From: JAKVAV01 sp047633195
Lineage (GTDB): Bacteria > Bacteroidota > Bacteroidia > Flavobacteriales_D > Cryomorphaceae
Assembly (NCBI GenBank): GCA_047633195.1
Contig: JBLIEU010000027.1
Location: forward strand, 1-30,632
Direction: 5' to 3'
Length of the DNA: 30,632 nucleotides
Every line of letters starts with the position of its first letter. Position 1 is the first letter of the stretch. The translations under genes were made by a program, and so were the position numbers. Below the pieces are notes generated by a model that was not told the DNA's origin, ran no database searches, and saw only the letters and a program-made list of their open reading frames with translations. Of this stretch, positions 6,249-15,700 are shown piece by piece.

Positions 6249-7637
6249 TTGGATTTTCTCCTCGCTGGTTTGGTATTGTTCTTCGTATTGCTGGCCGAAA
6301 TTCTGCACCGCAAGGAATTGGTCAACCCTGTTTTCGCGAGAAAGATACTCCACATCGGGGCAATATCAGTCTCGGCTTTTTCGGTTTATTTTCTCGAGAT
6401 CGATCAGCTTCTCGTAATCATAGGCATAGCCATTCCTCTTTTGGCAGCTGCTGTTTTTCTGGGCTTTTTCAAAGATGAAGATAGCGGCAGAAAGAGCTTC
6501 GGCATCCTCTATTTCGCCATTTCATTTTTCGTTCTCACCTACTTCTTTGGTTACGAACGTCCTCACCTCGTTTTTTACCCGCTTATGGTTTTGGCTTGGT
6601 CAGATGGTTTAGCCACCGTAGTTGGTTATGGCATTGGCAAGCGCAAGTTTGATTTTTCACCGGAAGGCAAAACAATGGAAGGCGGCTTAACTTTCGCTAC
6701 AATAACCTTTTTGGTATTGGCATTCAGCGCTAAGCTAATGCCCGAGACTATTCCCCAAATCAACTTGGAGCTGGCTTTGTTCATGGCTGTCTTCTTGGCT
6801 ATTCTGGAGCTGCTATCGGTCAGAAGCTTCGACAACCTATGGGTGCCTGCCGCAGTGACTTATTGGCTTTTAGTTCCCGAGATAGATAGCATATTAATTT
6901 ATGGGGTCCTCATTCCTGCTTTGGCATTTCTAGCCTTTCGGCGAAAATGGTTGACCTCTGGAGGGGCATTCGCGGCAGCTATCTTGGGATGGATATTTCT
7001 CGTCAATCCAAGCCCCGAGATTATCATTTTTCCGACCGCGTTTTTCTTGATCGGTAGCCTTTTTTCCAAACTTCCCGGACACAAAGATGACGGCTCCGTT
7101 CGCGATGCCAACCAAGTTTTTGCCAATGGAGTAGTTCCCGCCATATTCTTCATGGCATACTTCATTTGGGCTGATTCCGTTTTCTTAGTCGCGGGTATTT
7201 CGGGATTTGCTTTTGCCTTGAGCGATACCTCTGCTTCTGAAATCGGTGTGCGAATGGGAGGGGACCATCATAAAATATTGAACTGGAAAAAAACGACTAC
7301 AGGTGCCAGCGGAGCGATTACGCTGCCTGGTTCTTTGGCGGGAGTTATTTTCGCCTTCGTCCTTGCGGCATTGGCTCTATTGCCAGTATTCGATTTCAGT
7401 TTGACGCAGTGTTTGATTATTGCTGCAGCAGGGGTTTTAGGGAATTTGGCCGATAGCCTGATCGGAGATCTCATCCAAGCAAAATACATGAATTTCGATG
7501 GCACTACGCGCGAGGTCGCAATTGAGAAAAATGAAAAACCTTTGCGCGGATTTTATTGGGTAAGCAATAGCACAACAAACCTTTTCGCCTCCCTTATTTC
7601 TTGTCTGTTTGGTCTTTTGCTGGCAAGCTTGCTTTAA
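6249..7637 (+). CDS. Fused phytol/dolichol-kinase-like (VTE5-type) and DUF92 (VTE6-type) membrane protein
   Basis: About 462 residues with a dozen or so hydrophobic segments in two halves. The N-terminal half (about 1-210) has ARKILHIGA near residues 30-38 and WSDGLATVVGYGIGKRKF followed by GKTMEGG near 117-146. This is the pattern of the CDP-alcohol/phytol kinase family (VTE5, dolichol kinase). The C-terminal half (about 225-460) is DUF92: LTSGGAFAAAILG, LFSKLPGHKDDGSVRDANQV, LSDTSASEIG, TTTGASGAITLPGSLAG and GNLADSLIGDLIQAKY. In plants and cyanobacteria VTE5 makes phytyl phosphate and VTE6 (DUF92) makes phytyl diphosphate, so a fusion could catalyse two successive phosphorylations of a prenyl alcohol. 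TTG 6249 is preferred as start because a -7 box covers the TTG at 6225. It is divergent from the methyltransferase-prenyltransferase pair. Confidence 0.8.
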   Translation: MDFLLAGLVLFFVLLAEILHRKELVNPVFARKILHIGAISVSAFSVYFLEIDQLLVIIGIAIPLLAAAVFLGFFKDEDSGRKSFGILYFAISFFVLTYFFGYERPHLVFYPLMVLAWSDGLATVVGYGIGKRKFDFSPEGKTMEGGLTFATITFLVLAFSAKLMPETIPQINLELALFMAVFLAILELLSVRSFDNLWVPAAVTYWLLVPEIDSILIYGVLIPALAFLAFRRKWLTSGGAFAAAILGWIFLVNPSPEIIIFPTAFFLIGSLFSKLPGHKDDGSVRDANQVFANGVVPAIFFMAYFIWADSVFLVAGISGFAFALSDTSASEIGVRMGGDHHKILNWKKTTTGASGAITLPGSLAGVIFAFVLAALALLPVFDFSLTQCLIIAAAGVLGNLADSLIGDLIQAKYMNFDGTTREVAIEKNEKPLRGFYWVSNSTTNLFASLISCLFGLLLASLL

Positions 7638-7718
7638 GCATCCCATGAGCTTCAAGATTTCCAACACTTTAGTGTGAAAAACTATGAATAGTCGAGACAT
7701 TACACTCACTCTGATGCG

Positions 7719-7726
7719 TAACTTTA
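7719..7726 (+). promoter_or_regulatory. Possible -7 box for the type IX cargo/PorP operon
   Basis: TAACTTTA is one mismatch from TAnnTTTG (A for the final G) and lies 27 bases before the ATG at 7753. It is the best candidate in the 115-base gap, but no -33 element is visible. Confidence 0.25.
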
Positions 7727-7752
7727 AAACGATAATTTATCAATCCCCCTTG

Positions 7753-8808
7753 ATGACTCGAAACTTCCAAATTACGGAGGCGGTTCTTTTATTGCCCTTG
7801 CTTTTCCTAGGATCATTTCTAGTAGCTCAAGATTGCACCAATCCTGAAGCTCTTTGCTCTGGTGGGGGCTCTCCTGACTACTCATATTTAGATGGTGCAC
7901 CCTCGGGAGTACCCCCATTATCTTGTTTTGCCGATGCCCCCAATGCGGTATTCTATTTTTTCGAAACACAGGATACAGATCAGTTTCCATTCATTGACTA
8001 TTCAGACAGCACTGCCACAATTCAATTCAGTGTTGATTCTTGCCTAGCCGACACTTCACTTGGCATTTCTGTATTTGAAGCGATTGATATTTGCGATTCG
8101 GGGACCTATTCGGCACCTCTTTTTTGTGCGATCGATAGCATGGGTGGCGGGCAGATATTTTTAACGGCACTCGAACCAGCAACCACCTATTACATCATGG
8201 TTAGCGGGTTGAACGATGGAATGGGTGGTCCCGATTCAGAGTGTTTTTTCAATCTCGGTGTTTCTGGGCCTGCATTGGAGTATGATCTAGAGGCAATCGG
8301 TTATCAGGAAGGAGGAAGCCCGGACAACGCTACTTCAAATACCGATATTTTTGAAGGGGAGACGGTTATTTTGTCTGCCGAAGGGGCTTTTGGTCAATTG
8401 ACCTGGTTTGGTGATGCGCTGAATCAAACAGTAGGCGCTGAGGTCACGGCAGATCCAGAAGGTGTGGATGTTTCTGTCTCCTACACCGTCGAAGCAGAGA
8501 TTGAAGGCTGTCTCTTTACCGATGAGGTAATCGTATTTATTCTACCTCCCATTGTTGCTTCCAATGCTTTTACCCCAAATTCGGATGGCTTTAACGATGT
8601 ATGGTTTATCGAAGGAATTGACGCATGGCCCAATGCCCAAATATTTGTGTACTCGAGATGGGGCAATAGAGTATTCCAGGCAACGAATTACGAAAATAAT
8701 TGGGGCGGAGATGACTTACCTGCTGCGACATACTACTACATAATCGAACTCAATCCGGTTGATTTTGACGCCGAGCCTATCGCTGGTTCCGTAACTATAA
8801 TGAGATGA
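7753..8808 (+). CDS. Secreted T9SS type-B cargo (CHU_C C-terminal domain), 352 residues
   Basis: The ATG at 7753 is directly followed by a good signal peptide (hydrophobic VLLLPLLFLGSFLVA, cleavage before QDC). Upstream in-frame ATGs at 7684 and 7714 would bury it, so I reject them. The mature protein begins with a Cys-rich beta domain (residues 27-200) with paired cysteines, resembling the jelly-roll or PPC-like domains of Bacteroidota surface proteins. A short Ig-like segment follows. From about residue 270 comes the gliding-motility-associated C-terminal domain: FTPNSDGFNDVW, IFVYSRWGNRVF, ATYYYIIEL and a terminal Arg. That domain directs secretion by T9SS and attachment to the surface. 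Its stop overlaps the start of the next PorP/SprF gene, so the two are probably coupled. The N-terminal domain's ligand is unknown. Confidence 0.85.
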   Translation: MTRNFQITEAVLLLPLLFLGSFLVAQDCTNPEALCSGGGSPDYSYLDGAPSGVPPLSCFADAPNAVFYFFETQDTDQFPFIDYSDSTATIQFSVDSCLADTSLGISVFEAIDICDSGTYSAPLFCAIDSMGGGQIFLTALEPATTYYIMVSGLNDGMGGPDSECFFNLGVSGPALEYDLEAIGYQEGGSPDNATSNTDIFEGETVILSAEGAFGQLTWFGDALNQTVGAEVTADPEGVDVSVSYTVEAEIEGCLFTDEVIVFILPPIVASNAFTPNSDGFNDVWFIEGIDAWPNAQIFVYSRWGNRVFQATNYENNWGGDDLPAATYYYIIELNPVDFDAEPIAGSVTIMR

Positions 8809-9752
8809 TGAGGAAGCTGTTCATAATGTTACTCGTGTTGACTTATTGCTCAATGGCAAAAGCTCAACAAAATGCACAGTTCACGAATTTTCTCTTCAAT
8901 TCATTTGCACTTCATCCTGCAACAGCGGGAATGCAAAAATGCCTGGATGCCAGAGTGGGTTACCGAAATCAATGGGTGGGTTTTGAAAACAATCCACAAA
9001 CGCTTTTCATCTCTGCGCACCAACGAATTGAGAAGATCAGTAAAGACAAAGGAGTCATTCATGGAGCTGGAATTATCATCGAAGGCGATAATACTGGATT
9101 TACTGGAAGGACATCTCTCCACGCCGTGTACGCTGTTCACATACCAATTACGCGTAAGACACGTATTTCGTTTGGGTTTGGTTTAGGGGCGCTGCAGTAT
9201 CGTTTTGACGCTTCGCAAGTTAGAGTGCTAGGCCCAAATAATGGCCCTGACCCGATACTCGGTGCGTCACAAGCCGAGTTTGCTTTTCCAGATGTTAAGG
9301 CTAGTATTTGGCTTTACAGCAAATATTGGTTTGTGGGTTTTAGTGGCCACAACTTGACGGCTCCGACTTTTAATGACATTGGACAGGACCTCCAAGTTCA
9401 GGCAAATTTCAATTTGACAGCTGGTCGAGTTTTCCCTAGTGGAGACAAGATGAAATACATCCCAGCAGCCCAACTAAAAATGACAGGTAACTCTACACCT
9501 TCATTCGACGTAAACTTCTGGGCAGACTACGACGATGTGGTAGCTCTCGGTGTAGCGTTTCGATCAGAAGACGCGGTAGCAGGAATGTTGAAATTCAGCT
9601 TTCTCGATTACTTCACCGTAGCATACGCATACGACGTGACTTACTCTAAAATCCGTCTAGGCTCATCGAACAGCCACGAGATTATTTTAGGAATAAGTGC
9701 TTGTCCGCGAAATCAAAAAGCAGGCTTTGTGCCGTGTAATGCATACGACTAG
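8805..9752 (+). CDS. PorP/SprF family type IX secretion outer-membrane protein (module 1)
   Basis: A 315-residue protein with signal peptide ending in AKAQQ. The mature N-terminus has the family signature: QFTNFLFNSFALHPATAGMQ, then RNQWVGFENNPQTLFIS. The C-terminal beta strands (FTVAYAYDVTYSKI, SNSHEIILGIS) are typical of the 14-strand barrel family. PorP is part of the T9SS in Porphyromonas, and SprF is the partner needed for SprB secretion in Flavobacterium. The start overlaps the preceding cargo stop (ATGATGA), with ATG at 8805 or 8808. By this arrangement it is likely the dedicated partner of the 352-residue cargo. The C-terminal tail adds a short extension with two cysteines (SACPRN, FVPCNAYD), which is not usual. 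Confidence 0.92.
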   Translation: MMRKLFIMLLVLTYCSMAKAQQNAQFTNFLFNSFALHPATAGMQKCLDARVGYRNQWVGFENNPQTLFISAHQRIEKISKDKGVIHGAGIIIEGDNTGFTGRTSLHAVYAVHIPITRKTRISFGFGLGALQYRFDASQVRVLGPNNGPDPILGASQAEFAFPDVKASIWLYSKYWFVGFSGHNLTAPTFNDIGQDLQVQANFNLTAGRVFPSGDKMKYIPAAQLKMTGNSTPSFDVNFWADYDDVVALGVAFRSEDAVAGMLKFSFLDYFTVAYAYDVTYSKIRLGSSNSHEIILGISACPRNQKAGFVPCNAYD

Positions 9753-9760
9753 TATTTGAA

Positions 9761-12700
9761 ATGAAAAGTGTCCCTAAAATCCGGATATTGCTGATTCTCG
9801 TCTTTTCAGCGATGCTTCCCTTCTTTAGTTTGGCCCAGCCTCTTTATTGGCAGGGACAATCCGAGAACTGGAACGACCTGAAAAATTGGAGCGATGCAAA
9901 TGGTGTAACAACAAAGCATCTTCCCAATGCACAAACTCATGTATTCTTTCCTGCAGAAATCACAGGAACAATCAATCTTCAAAATCAGGAAATTGAAATA
10001 GCTTCCTTAACAGGGTTGAATTCGGCGCACTTGACATTGGAGTCGAATCAGCCTGCCACACTAATCATTAGCGGAAGCTTGAATCTAGGGGAGGAAATTT
10101 CTTTGGGTTCGAATATTGAAATTCAACTTACGGGTCAAGGATACTCAAATCCAACTCTTTCTATTCCTTCGAATCTCGAGAATCATCTAAGTGCTCTTCC
10201 TGATCATTACCAGAGAATTTCCAGCTCTGCAGGGCCACTAGGGTCTTGTCCATTTTTCGATTTAATAGCAGATCCGACTCCACCCACTTGCAATGGGTTC
10301 AATGATGGAATCGCCGCTGTGCAGGAACCCACCACAGGTATTGGGCCATATACGTATCAATGGATTGGCGGCCCGACGACAAGAGAGTGGGCAAATGTTG
10401 GAGCAGGAACATACACCGTTTTAGTTTTTGATCAAGGCCAAGGAGGAATACCCTGCAACATTGACGTATTTGTGAATGAGCCAGGGCCATTAACCCTGTT
10501 CTCATTGAGCCAAACCCCACCTACTTGCGCAGACTTGTGCGATGGTCAAGCCGCTCCAATCGTCATCGGAGGAAACGGTGGTTATACCCTCACATGGTCA
10601 AGTGGTGAATCGGGATTTTCTCCTTCTGCACTTTGTGCGACTTTCTCTTTAAATATTGAAGATATAGAGGGCTGTGTTTCTGATACAACCCTAACTTTTA
10701 ATAATATTCCCGACGCAATTGCAATAGATGAGGTAGTGACCGATGTCTCCTGCAATGGTGCAGATGATGGTTCTATAGATGTTACAGCTTCAGGAGGAAC
10801 GGGAAATATAGGATTCAGTTGGACTGGTCCAAATGGATTCAATTCAATTTCCGAAGACATTTCTAACCTTGAACCTGGAGACTATACCGTAGAAGTAACG
10901 GATGACAACGGTTGTACTGTCGATGAGACCTACACAATTGTTGAGAACCCAGTATTGCTTGTTTCTGCGAACTCTATCGATAATTTATGCAATGGAGACA
11001 ATACAGGATCGATCGACTTGACGATTGCTGGAGGTTTGTCTCCCTACGTTGTTTCGTGGACTGGGCCAGCAGGGTTTGTATCAATTGATCAAGACCTTGC
11101 CGATCTTATTGCAGGCACGTATGAAGTGACTGTCACTGACGCGGCTAATTGTGTAGTTGTTATCCAGGAAACGGTCGATGAGCCAGCTCCTTTGACAGCA
11201 GTCATTACCCCTTCAAACCTCCTATGTTTTGAAAACAACTCGGGTGAATTATCCGCACTCGCACAGGGAGGAACTCCGGGATACAATTATTCTTGGGCAG
11301 GCCCAAACGGGTTTTTTGGATTGGGCCCTAACATAATTGGACTTCCTGCTGGAACATATAGTCTCACCCTAACGGATAATAACAACTGTGTATTTACAGT
11401 GGATGTAGACTTAGTTGAGCCCGACGAGCTTACTCTCGATTTTCTAGAAACACCAATTTCCTGTAACGGAGATTCAGATGGTGAAATTGACTTAACCGTT
11501 TCGGGAGGAACTGCTCCTTTTGCATTTTCTTGGACTGGCCCAAATGGATTCACTTCAGCAGATGAAGATATTTCGGGACTCTCAACAGGTACTTACGTTA
11601 TTGAGGTAACAGACTTCACTAACTGTGTAATAACTGATAGTTATGATTTGATAGAGCCATTGCCAATTGATCTGTCGGCCGCTATTTCGAATCCGGATTG
11701 CGCAGCAGAAAGTACTGGAGCAATTGATTTGACTATTGTCAATGGCACCCCTCTATACAATGTATTGTGGTCAGGGCCCAACGGGTTTTCATCAACCGAT
11801 GAGGACATTGCTGGTCTTTCTGCAGGAGATTATACGGTGATTGTAGACGATTCAGGAGGCTGTTCCATTACTGAAACATATACCATATTAGCACCTTCTG
11901 GACAGAATGCGGTATTTGCGCTCACTCCCGTGTCTTGTTTTGGCGGCACTAACGGTGCTGTAATTACTACCCCATCTGGGGGCACACCGCCTTACACTTT
12001 TTTCTGGTTGGGTCCGTCGGGATTTATCTCGACCGATCAAAATCTCAATGGTTTAGTTGCAGGCGAATATTCGCTGCTTCTAAGCGATGATAGTGGGTGC
12101 AACGCGTTTTTCTCAGTAATTATTTTCCAGCCGAGTAATATTTCAGTCTCAAACACCATTACAGACATTTCTTGTTTTGGTGGATCAGATGGGGGCATTG
12201 TTATAACACCATCAGGAGCCTCTTCTCCCTATTCATTCGCTTGGTCGGGACCAGGAGGTTTTTCGGCTTCTAGCCAAAATATTTCAGGGCTGGCGGCAGG
12301 AGTTTATACAGTTCTGATTACAGATAACAGCAACTGCGAATTCAGTCGTACGTACACTGTAAATGAGCCAGATCAAATTGCAATAGATGCAGCCATAACT
12401 GACGTGGTTTGTGTGGGCGACTTTACGGGTGCGATCAACATTACCATTTCAGGCGGAAGTCCTGGCTTTATTCGCTCTTGGACAGGTCCAAATGGTTTCA
12501 CAGCCATCACCGAAGATATCAATGGCTTAGAAGCGGGGTCGTACACCGTTAACATTACGGATAGCGAAGGCTGCATTGCATCGGCTACATTTACGGTTCA
12601 AGAGCTTTTTGATGTAGAACTATCTCCCGTTCCAACCGATATTTCTTGTTTTGGTGTGAGCGATGGAGCTATAGATTTGAGTCCTTCAGGGGGGCAGCTG

Positions 12701-15700
12701 CCTTTTACTTTTGACTGGACGGGACCAGATGGATTTACCTCTACCGACGAAGATTTAGCCGATCTGGAAGCAGGCATTTATACCGTGTTGGTAACAGACG
12801 ACAACGGTTGCGAAGAAACTGCACAAGTTGAAATTTTTGAACCTTCAGAGATTGTATTGGATATTACTGTGACGAATATCGATTGCTTCGGCGATGCTGA
12901 TGGAGCGATCACGGTATCGACCACAGGAGGAACGGGATCATTGGATTTTTCGTGGGTCGGCCCGAATGGGTTTACCTCGGCCAATCAGAACTTGTCGGGA
13001 TTAGAGCCTGGAGATTATGAAGTCACCGTAGAGGATGCTAATGGATGTTCCGTTACAGATATGGTCACCTTATCAGAGAATTCTGAATTGACACTGTCTA
13101 TTGAAACATTCGATTCCAATTGTCAGCAATTCGATGGCTTGGCTGTTGCCACTGCCGTCGGAGGAACAGGCGTACTATCCTATGTTTGGGAAAATGAAAG
13201 TGGAGTCGAAATAGCTCAAAACGATAGTTTGATTGATGTTCAAGGGGGCACTTATGAAGTGATCGTGACCGATGAACTCGGTTGTTCGGTTCAAGCAACG
13301 GCCGTGATTTCCGATAACAATGGAACTTTGACGGGAACTGTAACGAACCCGACTTGTTCAGGTGGAAATGACGGAGCCATCGATGCAGAACTGATTGATG
13401 GAACAGCACCCTTTGTTTATGAATGGACGGATGGAAATGGATTTACCTCCGACCAAGAAGATATTACCGACTTATCTGCAGGCACTTATATCCTGTTGAT
13501 TACCGATGACAATAATTGCGTTTTTTCAGAAACTTTCGAAGTTGTGGATGCAGCGGCAATTTTAGTTGATGCGACCTCAACTGAAGTGAGCTGTATTGGA
13601 TCAGACGGCTCTATAAATCTTTCGATTCAGAATGCCACCGAGCCAATTGACATTAATTGGGCAGGCCCTAATGGTTTTATCGCAACAGGAGCATCTCTTG
13701 CCGATCTAGAGCCCGGAGATTACGACTACATTCTTACAGATGCATTGGGATGCAGCGCTGCTGGAATCGTTTCGATAACATCGGCGCCTTCAATTACTGT
13801 TGTAGAGACGGTAACCAATATCACTTGTGCTGGAGATATGGATGGTGCTATAAGTTTGGAAGTTTCAGGGGGAACCCCGCCCTTACAATTTTCTTGGACT
13901 AGCCTTGATGGATTTAGTTCATCAAGCGAGGACATCTCAAATTTATCTCCAGGAGAGTACTCATTGACGGTAACAGATCAGTCCACTTGCTTGGAAACCA
14001 TGACGTATATCGTAACAGAGCCTGACTCTATTTTGGTGGATATTGCTATTTCTGAGCCCGATTGTATTCAGGCCAATGGATCTCTAGAAGCATTCATTAC
14101 TGGTGGTACTATTTCTGGAACTTATGTGATTATCTGGGAAGACGATTTGGGCAATCTGATATCAAATTCAACTCTTGCGGAAAATTTATCTCCAGGAAAT
14201 TACACGTTGACCGTTACTGACGACAATGGCTGTACCTATCAAGAAGAGATCACACTAAGCAATCCAGGAGGTGATATCACTGCTGCGATTTCTCCTGTGA
14301 CTTGCGGTGGGGGACTTGACGGAGCCATTGATTTAGAAATTGCCAACGTTGCAGAGCCCTTTACCGTTTCCTGGACAGGTCCAGATGGATTTGTATCCAA
14401 CGACGAAGACATTATGAATTTGGCAGGAGGTAGTTATTCCTACACCGTATCGGGAGCTGATGGATGTGTTATTACAGAATCGCTCGAAGTAACCTCACCT
14501 GAATCGCTTGAAGTAGTAGCTATTATCACGAGTACTTGCTTTGGTGAAAACAGTGGGCAGATTGAAATCGAGATTTCAGGAGGAGTGGAGCCATACACCA
14601 TCAATTGGACTGGGCCGAATTCATTTACCTCAAACGAATTGGTTATTTCTGAGTTGGTACCTGGGGATTATGATCTCCAGATCATTGATGACGGTGGATG
14701 TGACTTTACTGATGTTTATACCATTTCTGAAAGTCCTGAAATTATAGCTGAAATTACTGCGCAAAACATTGCTTGTTTTGGTGAAACAAACGGGTCGATT
14801 GACCTCACGCTTACCAGCGGACTTTCTCCCTTTACCATTGAATGGCTAGGCCCCGACGGATTCATCTCTTCCGACGAAGATATTACTCTATTGGCCATGG
14901 GAGAATACACGCTTACCATTACAGATTTGAATGGCTGTTCTGTTCAAGACACGGTTGTTATTTCGCAACCTGATGAACTGGTAGTAGTCGAAGAAATTAT
15001 TGCTTCAGGATGTTCAGACGAACCAAATTCAGGATCCATTTCCCTTTTCCCGGAAGGAGGACAACCAGGATACATCGTTGAATGGACAGGGCCAAACGGA
15101 TTTACCTCAAGTCTTTTTGATATTGTAAATCTTTCAATCGGAACCTATGTTTATACCGTTACTGATCAAGGGGGCTGCGTGATTAGCAATTCAATCGAGA
15201 TTGTTGAAGTGGAACCTTTATCACTTGATGTAGATAGTATAAATCCAGCTTGCTTCGGATTTGCCACAGGTACTATTGAGACTCTGATTGGTGGGGGACT
15301 CACTCCTTATCAAATAATATGGACAGGACCAAACGGTTTTGAAGCGATAACGGACACCATAGAAAACTTGGTGGCAGGAGAGTATAGCCTAACAGTGATC
15401 GATCAGGCGGGATGTGAGCTACGAGAAATCATTACCCTAACTCAACCTGATTCCATTTCCCTTGAGTTGAACAGTGCGGCTGCGACTTGCGTCAATGTTG
15501 CTGATGGGTCAATTGAGGCCATAGTAACAGGTGGCACGGTTGAATATACTTTCCTTTGGACTGGCCCCGACGGATTTGAATCAGATCAAGCGAACATCTC
15601 TTCCTTATCGCAAGGAGAGTTTATAGTGACAGTGACAGATGGCAATGATTGCGAATTTTCGGATACGACTAATGTAGACGTCCTTTTCACGCTTAATGTA

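Noticed and set aside
7684..7752. Earlier start for the first T9SS cargo
   Set aside because: It would place about 23 polar residues before the hydrophobic core of the signal peptide.
10271..15690. Regular about 237-bp periodicity considered as a CRISPR-like or satellite array
   Set aside because: The period is in frame with a protein repeat, the DNA copies are strongly diverged, and there are no short identical repeats with unique spacers.
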